Source: Fodinibacter luteus (lineage in GTDB: Bacteria; Actinomycetota; Actinomycetes; Actinomycetales; Dermatophilaceae). Taken from it: a DNA stretch of 40,061 bases. The stretch lies in contig NZ_BAABGM010000032.1 of the NCBI RefSeq assembly GCF_039541575.1, forward strand, positions 1 through 40,061. Reading direction: 5' to 3'. Positions 13,154 through 22,614 of the stretch are shown here, one piece after another. Numbering within the stretch: the stretch's first letter is position 1; the number at the start of each line of letters is the position of its first letter. The translations under genes were made by a program, and so were the position numbers. The notes below the pieces were generated by a model, which was given only the letters and a program-made list of their open reading frames with translations, ran no database searches and had not been told where the DNA came from.

Positions 13154-14740
13154 TCAGACGAGGTCGACGACGCGGACGGTCTCGGCGCCGATCTCCTTCT
13201 CGATCGCGGTGACGACGTCGTCCGGGATCTCGTTGTCGACGGTGAGGGCCACGAGGGCCTTCGCCGTCTCGTCGTCGCGCGAGACCTGCATGCCCGCGAT
13301 GTTGACGTCGGCGTCGCCGAGCAGCTTGCCGACCGCGCCGATGACGCCCGGCCGGTCCTCGTAGGAGAAGAACGCCATGTGCGTGCTCAGGGGGATCTCG
13401 AGGTCGTAGCCGTTGATGCCGATGAGCTTCTGCACCATCTTGGGGCCGGTGAGCGTACCCGAGACCGACACCGTCGTGCCGTCGGAGAGCGTGCCGTGGA
13501 GCGTCGTGACGTTGCGGAAGTCCTCCGAGGTCTCCTCGGTGAGCAGGCGCGACGCGCAGCCACGATCCTTGGCGATGAGCGGCGCGTTGACGTACGTCAC
13601 GGGGTCCTCGGTGATGTCGGTGAACAGGCCCTTGAGCGCCGAGAGCTCCCACACCGACACGTCGTGGCTCGTGATCTCGCCACGCACCTCGACGTCGAGC
13701 TGCACCGGGACGGACCCGGCGAAGGCGGTGAAGACGCGGCCGAGCTTCTCGACGAGGTCGATGCCGGGGCGCACCTCCTCGGCGACGGCGCCACCCGAGA
13801 CGTTGACGGCATCCGGCACGAGGTCGCCGCCGAGGGCGAGGCGGACCGACTTCGCGACCGCCACGCCGGCCTTCTCCTGGGCCTCCTCGGTCGAGGCGCC
13901 GAGGTGCGGGGTGACGACGACCGACTCGAGGGCGAAGAGCGGGCTGTCGGTGCACGGCTCCTTGGCGAACACGTCGATGCCGGCCCCGGCGACGCGACCC
14001 TCGGTGATGGCCTCGGCGAGGGCCTCCTCGTCGAGCACGCCACCGCGGGCGGCGTTGACGACCCGCACGGTGGGCTTGACCTTCGTCAGGGCCTCCTTGC
14101 CGATGAGCCCGACGGTCTCGGGCGTCTTCGGCAGGTGGATCGTGATGAAGTCGCTCTCGGCGAGCAGCTCGTCGAGGGTGACGAGGCGGGCCCCGAGCTG
14201 GCCGGCGCGCTGCACGGACACGTAGGGGTCGTAGGCGAGGATCTCGACGCCGAAGCCCTTGAGGCGCTCGGCGACGAGCTGGCCGATGCGGCCGAACCCG
14301 ACGATGCCGACCTTCTTGTCGAGCAGCTCGACGCCGCCGTACTTGCTGCGCTTCCACGCACCGTTGCGCAGCGCCTCGTTGGCCGGCGCGATGTTGCGGG
14401 CGCAGGCGAGGAGCAGGCCGACCGCAAGCTCGGCGGCCGAGGTGATGTTGGACGTCGGGGCGTTGACGACCATGACGCCGGCCTTGGTCGCCGCGTCGAC
14501 GTCGACGTTGTCGAGACCCACGCCGGCCCGCGCGACGACCTTGAGGGTGCGGGCCGCCGCGAGCGCCTCGGCGTCGATGTTCGTCGCGGAGCGGATGAGG
14601 ATCGCGTCGACGTCGGCGATGGCCGGGAGCAGCTGGGCGCGGTCTGCGCCGTCGACGTGGCGGACCTCGAAGTCCGGGCCGAGGGCATCGATGGTCGCGG
14701 GCGAGAGCTCCTCGGCGATGAGGACGACGGGCTTGGTCAC
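13154..14740 (-). CDS. serA: D-3-phosphoglycerate dehydrogenase
   Basis: This 528-residue enzyme catalyses the first committed step of serine synthesis (3-phosphoglycerate to 3-phosphohydroxypyruvate, NAD-dependent). It is the long type found in Mycobacterium. It has a split substrate domain (LKVVARAGVGLDNVDV), the Rossmann motif GIVGFGRIGQ, the active-site arginine in NAARGG, and the histidine in TPHLGAST. An intervening allosteric substrate-binding domain follows, then a C-terminal ACT domain from about residue 455 (HMAFFSYEDRPGVIGAVGKLLGDADVNIAGMQVSR split across two lines of the fold), which binds serine for feedback control. It starts at GTG 14740; the open frame extends upstream but is non-homologous. 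A TATCAT box at 14871-14876 is a possible -10. Confidence 0.96.
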   Translation of the reverse strand: MTKPVVLIAEELSPATIDALGPDFEVRHVDGADRAQLLPAIADVDAILIRSATNIDAEALAAARTLKVVARAGVGLDNVDVDAATKAGVMVVNAPTSNITSAAELAVGLLLACARNIAPANEALRNGAWKRSKYGGVELLDKKVGIVGFGRIGQLVAERLKGFGVEILAYDPYVSVQRAGQLGARLVTLDELLAESDFITIHLPKTPETVGLIGKEALTKVKPTVRVVNAARGGVLDEEALAEAITEGRVAGAGIDVFAKEPCTDSPLFALESVVVTPHLGASTEEAQEKAGVAVAKSVRLALGGDLVPDAVNVSGGAVAEEVRPGIDLVEKLGRVFTAFAGSVPVQLDVEVRGEITSHDVSVWELSALKGLFTDITEDPVTYVNAPLIAKDRGCASRLLTEETSEDFRNVTTLHGTLSDGTTVSVSGTLTGPKMVQKLIGINGYDLEIPLSTHMAFFSYEDRPGVIGAVGKLLGDADVNIAGMQVSRDDETAKALVALTVDNEIPDDVVTAIEKEIGAETVRVVDLV

Positions 14741-15088
14741 GAAGGGTCTCTCTTCTCGGTGCTTCGGTCGGTCTGCCCGCCAGGGCGTGCGGGATGCCGG
14801 GTGCCCGGGTGGGCGGCGCCCGCGACCGGGGTGGTCCGGGCCAGCCGGCACGCCGCTGGGCCGGGATTCCATGATAGGGGCGTGCCAGCATGTGGACACC
14901 GCCGCCCACGATGTGACCCGCAGGGGGCTTCGCCCGTGTCCCCCGACCCCGGAAATCCCCTGGGAGCTCCGCCTGTGCGCCCGCCAGCCGGGTCGAGGTG
15001 AAACCGCCAGCCCAGGTGCGCAGGATCACCCCGAATGCCGCGAGGCCCCGCTGGGTCGAGGTGCTACCGCGTGCCCAGGTGCGCAGGA
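14741..15088. other. Intergenic region upstream of serA
   Basis: About 350 bases without a supported gene. On the minus strand it contains a candidate -10 TATCAT (14871-14876) about 130 bases before the serA GTG, leaving a long GC-rich 5' leader. At its right end it contains the first copy of a 40-bp direct repeat. I see no riboswitch or leader peptide. Confidence 0.4.
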
Positions 15089-15093
15089 TCACC
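14991..15093. repeat. Two-copy 40-bp direct repeat
   Basis: Positions 14991-15030 and 15054-15093 are copies with a 63-base period and, by eye, 36 of 40 identical bases. Both begin GGTCGAGGTG and end GCCCAGGTGCGCAGGATCACC. The second copy covers the stop codon of the membrane-protein gene. They may be part of a dispersed intergenic repeat family or a binding site; no function is evident. Confidence 0.75.
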
Positions 15094-15595
15094 TCGAGTC
15101 GGCGGGAGCCTCCGTCGTCGGGGTCGGCACCGGGTCGTCGCCCGCGGGTCGCTCGAGCCGCCGGGACACGAGGACGATCGCGACGACGACCCCGACGGCG
15201 ACGAGCCCCCACCACCACGACAGGTCGCCGAACCACGCGTCGAGCACCGTGAACCCCACCGTCGTGTAGACGAGCGCCCACAGCGCGGCACCGACGGTGA
15301 CGGCGGGCAGGAAGCGGCGCTGCGGCATCCTCAGCATGCCTGCCGACGCGTTGATGGCCGTCTGCACGCCGACCGTGAGGAAGCCCAGCGTCACCGCCGG
15401 GGCGCCGAAGCGTCGCACCCATCCCTCCGCGCGGCGCACGACGGGTCGCTCGAGCTGGTGCGACCAGCGCGAGCGGCCACCACCGGCCCGAACCCCGCGC
15501 CCGAGCCAGTACGTCGCCGTCCCCCGGGTGAACGCCCCGACCCAGAGCACCGCGAAGACGACCCCGACGGGCCAGTCCTCGACGAACGACTCCAC
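15089..15595 (-). CDS. Small integral membrane protein, VTT/DedA-like
   Basis: This 168-residue protein starts at GTG 15595, the only in-frame start before the hydrophobic N-terminus; no SD is visible. Segments: a hydrophobic stretch VGVVFAVLWVGAF (~10-22), then TRGTATYWLGRGVR and a cationic loop. RRFGAPAVTLGFLTVGVQTAINASAGMLRM follows (about 62-91), and then two C-terminal membrane helices. The G-R-x-x-x-Y-W-x-G-R and FGAPAV patterns resemble the VTT (DedA/SNARE-associated) membrane family, but the protein is shorter than typical DedA. Function is unknown. It sits between ilvC and serA on the same strand, separated from ilvC by a long hairpin. Confidence 0.65.
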   Translation of the reverse strand: MESFVEDWPVGVVFAVLWVGAFTRGTATYWLGRGVRAGGGRSRWSHQLERPVVRRAEGWVRRFGAPAVTLGFLTVGVQTAINASAGMLRMPQRRFLPAVTVGAALWALVYTTVGFTVLDAWFGDLSWWWGLVAVGVVVAIVLVSRRLERPAGDDPVPTPTTEAPADSR

Positions 15596-15657
15596 GGGAG
15601 AAGCGTAGGCGCCCGGGGACCCGTGATCCCCGTCCCCAGCGCACCCACCCCGACTCC

Positions 15658-15716
15658 GTGCGACATCAGTGCGGTTTTCGCGAGGCGACGCCCGCAGAAC
15701 CGCACCGATGTCGCAC
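15658..15716. terminator. Long inverted repeat downstream of ilvC
   Basis: Left arm GTGCGACATC-A-GTGCGGTT (15658-15676) pairs with AACCGCAC-C-GATGTCGCAC (15698-15716) with a single mismatch, around a 21-base loop. It lies 29 bases past the ilvC stop. It could end ilvBNC transcription despite having no T-run, or be a REP-like intergenic element. A similar structure follows gatB. Confidence 0.6.
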
Positions 15717-15744
15717 GAGGTCGCAGGTGCCCGGGTGGGAGGCG

Positions 15745-16776
<1,032 letters not shown>

Positions 16777-16915
16777 CGTGTCGGCCTCTCCTTGTGGGTG
16801 GTGGTTGGTTCTCGTCGGACTGTATGCCGTGCGCCCGGCGGCGTGCGGCGTGGTCTCGTCCCGCGGGGACGGTGGGTTCGAGGCCGTCGTCCGGGTCGTC
16901 GCCCGACCGGCGGAC

Positions 16916-17428
16916 TCAGGCGCTGCGCAGGGTGCGGTCGGTGATCGAGCGGGGGCCACGGCCGATCGCGACGATGCCGGACTGCACGAGCTCCTTGACG
17001 CCGTACGGGTCGAGGACGTCGAGCAGGGCCCGCAGCTTGTCGGTCGTGCCGGTCGCCTCGATGGTCAGCGAGTCGGTGGCGACGTCGACGACCTTGGCGC
17101 GGAACATCTGCACCATCTCGAGCACCTGGCTGCGGGTCGCGGCGTCGGCGCGCACCTTGATGAGCATGACCTGGCGCTGGACCGCCGAGCTCGGCTCGAG
17201 CTCGACGACCTTGAGCACCTCGACGAGCTTGTTGAGCTGCTTGGTCACCTGCTCGAGCGGGAGCTCGTCGACGTCGACGACGACGGTCATCCGCGACACG
17301 TCGGCGTACTCGGTCTCCCCCACCGCGAGGGAGTCGATGTTGAAGCCCCGCCGGGAGAAGAGGGCGGCGATCCGGGCGAGGACGCCCGGCTTGTTCTCGA
17401 CGAGGACGGACAGGGTGTGCTTGGACAT
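16916..17428 (-). CDS. ilvN: Acetolactate synthase small (regulatory) subunit
   Basis: This is a 170-residue regulatory subunit. An N-terminal ACT domain (residues ~3-75) shows HTLSVLVENKPGVLARIAALFSRRGFNIDSL, the valine-binding pattern. It is followed by the second ALS_ss domain (about 85-160) with VMLIKVRADAATRSQVLEMVQMFRAKVVDV and the terminal GVKELVQSG. It activates IlvB and makes it sensitive to valine feedback. It lies 14 bases after ilvB and is surely co-transcribed and co-translated with it. Length is the usual ~160-175. Confidence 0.97.
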   Translation of the reverse strand: MSKHTLSVLVENKPGVLARIAALFSRRGFNIDSLAVGETEYADVSRMTVVVDVDELPLEQVTKQLNKLVEVLKVVELEPSSAVQRQVMLIKVRADAATRSQVLEMVQMFRAKVVDVATDSLTIEATGTTDKLRALLDVLDPYGVKELVQSGIVAIGRGPRSITDRTLRSA

Positions 17429-17442
17429 GACGGCTGCGCCCT

Positions 17443-19350
17443 TCAGTTGCGGTGGGACCCGGAGGGGACCCCGTCGTGGTCGGCGTCGGTCGACTGCTCG
17501 ATGGCCTCGGACTCCTCGCGGTCCCACTGGGGTGCGGTGTCGCGGGCGACCTGGATGAGGTCGTTGCTCACCCCGGCCGCGACCATCGGCCAGACCATCG
17601 CATCGCGGTGGACGACGAAGTCGACGACGACCGGCCGGTCGGTGACCTCCATCGCGGCGCGGATCGTCGCGTCGACGTCCTCGGGTCGCTCGCAGCGCAG
17701 CCCGGCGCACCCGTAGGCCTCGGCGAGCTTGACGAAGTCCGGGACCCGCGAGCCGACCGAGGTGTGCAGGTCGGTGTTGGAGTAGCGCTCGTTGTAGAAG
17801 AGCGTCTGCCACTGCCGCACCATGCCGAGCGAGCTGTTGTTGATGACCGCGACCTTGATCGGGATGTTGTTGATGACGCAGGTCGCGAGCTCCTGGTTCG
17901 TCATCTGGAAGCAGCCGTCGCCGTCGATGGCCCACACGGTGCGTCCGGGCTCGCCGACCTGCGCGCCCATGGCTGCGGGCACGGCGTACCCCATCGTCCC
18001 GAGGCCGCCGGAGTTGAGCCAGGCGTTGGGGCGCTCGTACTGCACGAACTGGGCGGCCCACATCTGGTGCTGGCCGACGCCGGCGACGTAGACGGCATCC
18101 GGGCCGGCGATCGCGCTGAGCCGCTCGATGACGTACTGCGGCGCGAGCGAGGCCTCCTCGGGCTCGGTGTAGCCGACCGGGAAGAGCGACTTCCAGCCGG
18201 CGACCCGCTCGCGCCACTCGGTGTAGTCGCCGCCCCGTCCGGCGTCGTTGTCGGCGTCGACGGCCTCGATGAGGTCGGCGATGACGGCCTTGCAGTCGCC
18301 GACGATCGGCACGTCGGCCTTGCGGTTCTTGCTGATCTCGGCCGGGTCGATGTCGGCGTGGATGACCTTGGCCTCCGGGGCGAAGCTCTTGAGCTGGCCG
18401 GTGACCCGGTCGTCGAAGCGGGCGCCGAGGGCGATGATGAGGTCCGACTTCTGCAGGCCGGTGACGGCGGAGACCGAGCCGTGCATGCCCGGCATCCCGA
18501 GGTGGAGCGGGTGGCTGTCGGGCAGCGCGCCGCGGGCCATGAGGGTCGTGACGACCGGGATCTGCGAGAGCTCGACGAAGCGGCGCAGCTCGTCGCTCGC
18601 GCGGGCCCGGATGACACCCCCACCGACGTAGAGCACGGGGCGCTCGGCCTCGGCGATGAGCCGGGCCGCCTCGCGGATCTGCTTGCTGTGCGGCCGGGTC
18701 ACCGGGCGGTAGCCGGGCAGCTCGATGCGCGGCGGCCACGAGAAGGTCGTGCGGGCCTGGAGCGCGTCCTTGGAGATGTCGACGAGCACCGGCCCGGGGC
18801 GCCCGGTGGCGGCGATGTGGAACGCCTCGGCGATGACCCGCGGGATGTCGTCGGCCGTGGTCACGAGGTAGTTGTGCTTCGTGATCGGCATCGTGATGCC
18901 GCGGATGTCGGCCTCCTGGAAGGCGTCGGTGCCGATCGCGGCCGAGCTCACCTGGCCGGTGATCGCGACGATCGGCACCGAGTCCATGTGCGCGTCGGCC
19001 AGCGGGGTGACGAGGTTGGTCGCACCCGGCCCGGACGTCGCCATGCACACGCCGACCCGCCCGGTCGCCGCTGCGTAGCCCTCGGCGGCGTGGCCGGCAC
19101 CCTGCTCGTGGCGCACGAGGATGTGGCGCACCTTGACCGAGTCGAGGAGCGGGTCGTACGCCGGGAGGATCGCCCCGCCCGGGATGCCGAACACCGTGTC
19201 GACGTCCATCGCCTCGAGCGAGAGCACGAGGCTCTGCGCGCCCGTCACCTCGATGGGGGTCCGTGCCCTGGCCTGCTGCGCGACCTGCGCGGGACTGGGC
19301 GCGCTGGGGGCCACTGGGACAACCGGGTTCGCCGGTCTCACTTCGGTCAC
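17443..19350 (-). CDS. ilvB: Acetolactate synthase large (catalytic) subunit
   Basis: This 635-residue ThDP- and FAD-dependent enzyme condenses pyruvate with pyruvate or 2-oxobutyrate, the first common step of Val/Leu/Ile synthesis. GIPGGAILPAYDPLL (about 55-69) and RHEQGAGHAAEGYA with the catalytic glutamate mark the N-terminal PYR domain. GPGATNLVTPLADA and LGMPGMHGSVSA follow. The C-terminal PP domain has the ThDP motif GDGCFQMTNQELATCVINN. About 35 Pro/Ala-rich residues precede the core, as in other actinobacteria. The start is GTG 19350. Expression is probably controlled by the leader peptide and terminator at 19406-19500. Confidence 0.97.
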   Translation of the reverse strand: MTEVRPANPVVPVAPSAPSPAQVAQQARARTPIEVTGAQSLVLSLEAMDVDTVFGIPGGAILPAYDPLLDSVKVRHILVRHEQGAGHAAEGYAAATGRVGVCMATSGPGATNLVTPLADAHMDSVPIVAITGQVSSAAIGTDAFQEADIRGITMPITKHNYLVTTADDIPRVIAEAFHIAATGRPGPVLVDISKDALQARTTFSWPPRIELPGYRPVTRPHSKQIREAARLIAEAERPVLYVGGGVIRARASDELRRFVELSQIPVVTTLMARGALPDSHPLHLGMPGMHGSVSAVTGLQKSDLIIALGARFDDRVTGQLKSFAPEAKVIHADIDPAEISKNRKADVPIVGDCKAVIADLIEAVDADNDAGRGGDYTEWRERVAGWKSLFPVGYTEPEEASLAPQYVIERLSAIAGPDAVYVAGVGQHQMWAAQFVQYERPNAWLNSGGLGTMGYAVPAAMGAQVGEPGRTVWAIDGDGCFQMTNQELATCVINNIPIKVAVINNSSLGMVRQWQTLFYNERYSNTDLHTSVGSRVPDFVKLAEAYGCAGLRCERPEDVDATIRAAMEVTDRPVVVDFVVHRDAMVWPMVAAGVSNDLIQVARDTAPQWDREESEAIEQSTDADHDGVPSGSHRN

Positions 19351-19405
19351 TGCCGTTCACCGCTCTCTGGTCTTCGCCGAGTGCTCGCGCCCGGCGTCCG
19401 TGCAC

Positions 19406-19443
19406 AAAAAAACCCTCCAGTCCCGTGGCGGGACGACGGAGGG
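19406..19443 (-). terminator. Intrinsic terminator/attenuator in the ilvBN leader
   Basis: On the minus strand CCCTCC-gtc-GTCCC pairs with GGGAC-t-GGAGGG (stem 19413-19443), followed directly by seven Ts (19406-19412). This is the only clear T-tract intrinsic terminator in the window. It sits between the leader peptide and ilvB, about 55 bases before the ilvB GTG, exactly where an attenuator belongs. Confidence 0.9.
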
Positions 19444-19444
19444 A

Positions 19445-19474
19445 GCGCGTCTGGTCGGGATCGGTCAGACGCGC
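19445..19474 (-). promoter_or_regulatory. Leader hairpin overlapping the ilvB leader peptide
   Basis: GCGCGTCTG (19445-19453) and CAGACGCGC (19466-19474) form a perfect 9-bp stem around a 12-base loop. The upstream arm contains the last codons and the stop of the leader peptide, as in pause hairpins of attenuators. I did not find an unmistakable antiterminator pairing between this hairpin and the terminator arms. Confidence 0.7.
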
Positions 19475-19500
19475 CGGGGAAGTACGAGGACTCGGGCCAC
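19465..19500 (-). CDS. ilvB leader peptide (11 codons)
   Basis: The ORF encodes MARVLVLPRRV, then TGA. It includes Val-Leu-Val-Leu encoded by GTC CTC GTA CTT; GTA and CTT are rare in this GC-rich DNA, which would sharpen ribosome stalling when valyl- or leucyl-tRNA is short. The start is GTG at 19500, six bases below the -10 box, so the mRNA is probably leaderless. A GTG two bases upstream is in another frame. The stop lies within the hairpin at 19445-19474, and a terminator follows. Leader peptides of this kind are known for actinobacterial ilvB operons. Confidence 0.8.
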   Translation of the reverse strand: MARVLVLPRRV

Positions 19501-19506
19501 ACGTGA

Positions 19507-19535
19507 ACTCTCCCCCGGCGGGTATGCCGTGTCAA
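19507..19535 (-). promoter_or_regulatory. ilvBN promoter
   Basis: Minus strand: consensus TTGACA at 19530-19535, a 17-bp spacer, then GAGAGT at 19507-19512 (matches TANNNT except at the first base). The predicted start coincides with the leader GTG at 19500-19502. Confidence 0.75.
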
Positions 19536-19697
19536 CCGGCGAGACGGCCAATCCCACGATCCGGAACCGTGAGGTCGCTCACCCGGTGCGGGTGAACTAC
19601 CCGGATGCCGCCTCGCCGTGCGGTCCGGCTCCGCTAGCGTTCGCGCCAGCCCGGCCGCTCAGGCGAGGCCACCCCACCCGGTCACAGGAGCGCCGCC

Positions 19698-20801
19698 ATG
19701 ACCACCGAGACCACCATCGTCTTCGTCACCGTCGTCGGCCTGCGGTTCCTCCTGCCGCTGTTCATCCCACGCTGGCCGCTCCCCGCCGTCCTCGCCTGCC
19801 TCGTGCTCGACGGCATCGACCAGTCGATCTTCCAGGCCTTCGGCTTCGACCCTCCCGGGTACCAGAACTACGACAAGGCGATGGACCTGTTCTACCTGTC
19901 GATCGCGTTCCTGTCGTCGCTGCAGAACTGGACCCACTCCGGCGCCGTCGGCATCTCCCGGTTCCTCTTCTTCTACCGGATGGTCGGGGTCATGGCGTTC
20001 GAGATCACCGGGGTGCGCACCATCCTCCTCATCTTCCCCAACACCTTCGAGTACTTCTTCATCGCCTACGAGGCGGTCCGGCTCCGCTGGGACCCGCGTC
20101 GGTTCAGCCGCCACTTCTGGATCGTCACCGCGGCCTGTATCTGGATCTTCATCAAGCTGCCGCAGGAGTACTGGATCCACGTCGCCCAGCTCGACTTCAC
20201 CGACACCTGGCAGGAGGTGCCGTGGTTCCCGCCGCTCGTCGTCAGCGCCGTGCTCGTCGGGCTCGCCGTGCTCTGGTTCGTCGTGCGCCCGCGCCTGCTG
20301 CCGCCCGACCACGCCTGGCGCGTCGCGGCGGACCCCCTGCCGGAGGAGATGGCCACCGCCGCCCAGCGGGACGCGTGGACCGCCGCCCACGTGCGGATCT
20401 GGTCGTGGTCGACGCTGGAGAAGGTCGTGCTCATCGGGCTGCTCTCGACGATCTACGCGCGCATCCTGCCCGGCCTCGAGGTCTCCGACCTGCGGATGTT
20501 CGTCGGCATCGCCGCGTACGTCGTCGCCAACGTCGCGATCTCGCTCGTCGTCGCCCGCCGTGTCGGCAGCCGCGAGGGGCTGGCCGCGGCCTTCGGCAGC
20601 CGCGTCCTCGTCAACCTCGGCCTCGTCCTCGTCGCCCGGATCCTCCTCGGGGGCAGCGCCCTCGACGAGTCGGCCACGGTGTTCTTCGTGCTCCTGCTCT
20701 CCCTCCTCGTCACGATGCACGACCGCTTCTCGCCCGTCGCCGCGGTGCGCGCCGAGCACGACGAGCGCGACCCGGCTCCCGCCGCACGGGCGGCGGCCTG
20801 A
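19698..20801 (+). CDS. Polytopic membrane protein of unknown function
   Basis: This is a 367-residue protein with AGGAG eight bases before the ATG. I count about eight or nine hydrophobic segments, for example residues ~7-24, ~28-40, ~67-79, ~94-126 (two adjacent), ~143-155, ~180-197, ~248-262, ~272-290 and ~300-330. Aromatic-rich loops include FGFDPPGYQNYDKAMDLFYLS and WIFIKLPQEYWIHVAQLDFTDTW. The middle loop (~205-235) is hydrophilic. I see no transporter signature or catalytic motif and do not recognise a named family. A TAGCGT -10-like box occurs near 19635. It is divergent from the ilvB leader, and no partner gene follows on the same strand. Confidence 0.85.
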   Translation: MTTETTIVFVTVVGLRFLLPLFIPRWPLPAVLACLVLDGIDQSIFQAFGFDPPGYQNYDKAMDLFYLSIAFLSSLQNWTHSGAVGISRFLFFYRMVGVMAFEITGVRTILLIFPNTFEYFFIAYEAVRLRWDPRRFSRHFWIVTAACIWIFIKLPQEYWIHVAQLDFTDTWQEVPWFPPLVVSAVLVGLAVLWFVVRPRLLPPDHAWRVAADPLPEEMATAAQRDAWTAAHVRIWSWSTLEKVVLIGLLSTIYARILPGLEVSDLRMFVGIAAYVVANVAISLVVARRVGSREGLAAAFGSRVLVNLGLVLVARILLGGSALDESATVFFVLLLSLLVTMHDRFSPVAAVRAEHDERDPAPAARAAA

Positions 20802-21029
20802 CGAGCCGCTCACCCGCAAGCGCTCGCGCCCCGCAGCAGGACACCGCGGCTGCGCCGTCGGACAGGCAGTCGGGCACGGGAGAGGACTGGGCGCACCCGG
20901 GCCCCGCTCAGCCGAGTGACTCGGCGCAGCGACTGCATGTTCGTGTGGTCGCTGCCACCTCAGACGTCACGCACGCGGAGGACTCGGGAGGAAGCCGAGG
21001 GCGGGCGACCAGGACCACACACCCCGGGG

Positions 21030-22601
21030 TCACAGCTGGGCGGCATCCAGCTGGGCGAGCAGCTCCGGGGCCCGCCGGTCGAGGCGTCGCCCGCCGAGCA
21101 CGACACCCAGCGCGAGCAGGCCGAGGCCGTAGCCCGTGCCGACGCCGAGCGCGACCCACCGGCCGGCGCCCGACCCCGACGTCGCGACGGCGAGGACGGC
21201 GGCCGGCAGGGTGAGGAGCACCGGCCCGACGAACGACACGATGGCGGTGAGGCACCCCTGTGCGGCTCCGCCCGACGTCGCCGCGAACGGGTTCCCGCCG
21301 GTGCGCGGCGCGGTCCCGGGGAGCACGGCGCCGACCGCGACGGCTAGCCCGAGGCTGGCGAGGAACGCGACGACGACGACGGTGAGCCACGGCACCGGGC
21401 TGGAGATGACCCCAAGGGCCAGGCTCACGGCATACGTGAGCACGACGACCGGCCCGAAGACGACGGTCGAGGCCAGGGCCCGGCCCAGCCGGTCCTCCCA
21501 CCCGCGGACGCCGACCGCGACGTGCAGCCACCACGCCGGCCCGTCGAAGGCGAGGTCGTTCATGAGGGTGAGGCCCGCGAAGACGGCGAGGGTGACGATG
21601 CCGACCCCGGCGAGGCCGGGGGCGTCGGTGAGGACCGCCTGGACGACGAAGAAGACCGGCAGGACACCCGTGCGCAGGGCGATCCCGACGAGGCGGCTGT
21701 CGCGGTACCAGGCCCGCACCCGCCGCGCGGCGATCGTCGCGGTCGGGGAGGTGCCGAGGAGGGCGGGCAGGAGCAGGCCCCGGCCGATGCGCTGACCTCC
21801 CGAGCTCGTGAGCGGCGAGGTGAGCGAGCGGGCGAGCAGGCGCATCCACACCACCCACAGGAGCCCGACGAGTCCGACGGCGAGGACGAGGTGCGCGGCG
21901 GCGCTGCCCCACCGACCCGTGGCGACGTCGAACGGCAGGGCCCAGGCCCAGCCGACCGGGGTCCACGAGGCGACCGTCGCCGAGCGCGTCGCATCGAAGG
22001 CGGTGAGGTCGGCGACGACCGATCCCGTCGTGAGGAGGAGGTTGAGCCCGAGCGGCAGGAGCGTGGCGAGCGAGACGACCACCGCCCCGAGCACCCGCCC
22101 CACCCGGGTCGTCATGACCCGGGCGAGCGCACTCGTCACGGCGCGCGAGAGCAGCACCGCCGTGAGCACGCCGAGCACCCCGCCGAGCAGGGCCGCGGGA
22201 ACCGCCGCCGGGTGGCCGAACCACGCGCCGACCTGCGCGAGCGCGAGCCCCGAGAGCATGACGGCCGGGATGCCGGTGAGCGCCGCGGCGAGCAGCCCCC
22301 GGGCGAGCTCGGGGGCCCGCAGCGGGAGCACGGCGAAGCGGGCGGGGTCGAGGGTCGCGTCGACGCCGGCGGCGATGAGGGCGAGCACGGTCCACATGAG
22401 CGTCAGGACGGTGAAGAGCGGCACGGTGAGCGCCGTGACCCGCAGCGGCTGCCCGGACAGCAGCACGAGGGTCGGGCCGAGGAGCGCGAGCACGGCGAGG
22501 GCGCCGAGGCCGCCGAGGATCGACGACACGAGGTGGAGCGTGCTGCGCGCCATGGCGGTGCGCCACATCGCGAGGCGCAGGCGCACGACGAGGGCGGTCA
22601 C
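21030..22601 (-). CDS. ABC transporter permease, ABC-2-like
   Basis: This is a 523-residue hydrophobic protein starting at GTG 22601, with roughly a dozen predicted membrane segments arranged as two halves (residues ~25-260 and ~320-500). A soluble loop around 270-310 contains ARRVRAWYRDSRLVGIALR. This loop is common in large actinobacterial exporter permeases that pair with one ATPase. It follows the ATPase gene by 13 bases on the same strand, so the two form an export system. Substrate is unknown. The gene lies at the end of the ilvD-ATPase-permease run. Downstream (20802-21029) I see only a small hairpin, GCCGAGT-g-ACTCGGC at 20911-20925. Confidence 0.85.
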   Translation of the reverse strand: MTALVVRLRLAMWRTAMARSTLHLVSSILGGLGALAVLALLGPTLVLLSGQPLRVTALTVPLFTVLTLMWTVLALIAAGVDATLDPARFAVLPLRAPELARGLLAAALTGIPAVMLSGLALAQVGAWFGHPAAVPAALLGGVLGVLTAVLLSRAVTSALARVMTTRVGRVLGAVVVSLATLLPLGLNLLLTTGSVVADLTAFDATRSATVASWTPVGWAWALPFDVATGRWGSAAAHLVLAVGLVGLLWVVWMRLLARSLTSPLTSSGGQRIGRGLLLPALLGTSPTATIAARRVRAWYRDSRLVGIALRTGVLPVFFVVQAVLTDAPGLAGVGIVTLAVFAGLTLMNDLAFDGPAWWLHVAVGVRGWEDRLGRALASTVVFGPVVVLTYAVSLALGVISSPVPWLTVVVVAFLASLGLAVAVGAVLPGTAPRTGGNPFAATSGGAAQGCLTAIVSFVGPVLLTLPAAVLAVATSGSGAGRWVALGVGTGYGLGLLALGVVLGGRRLDRRAPELLAQLDAAQL

Positions 22602-22614
22602 GGCATCCGCCGCC

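Noticed and set aside
10120..13212. A 1030-codon open frame on the plus strand across ilvE, leuB and the glycosyltransferase
   Set aside because: It is antisense or out of frame to well-recognised genes, and its product is Arg/Pro/Gly-rich with no domain. Long shadow frames are expected at this GC content.
14741..14899. In-frame N-terminal extension of serA from an upstream ATG near 14870
   Set aside because: The extra ~50 residues are Arg/Pro-rich and unlike any SerA. GTG 14740 gives the standard N-terminus.
19347..19535. A 62-codon ORF over the ilvB leader starting at TTG 19535
   Set aside because: The TTG is part of the TTGACA -35 box, and the frame runs through the promoter, hairpin and terminator. 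The 11-codon VLVL peptide is the better explanation.
19400..19540. T-box or other riboswitch upstream of ilvB
   Set aside because: No T-box sequence or specifier stem-loop is visible, and the leader is too short. The leader-peptide attenuator explains the structure.
20802..21029. Possible small RNA or gene between the membrane protein and ABC permease
   Set aside because: Only a 7-bp hairpin (20911-20925) is present. I found no promoter or coding potential I could defend.
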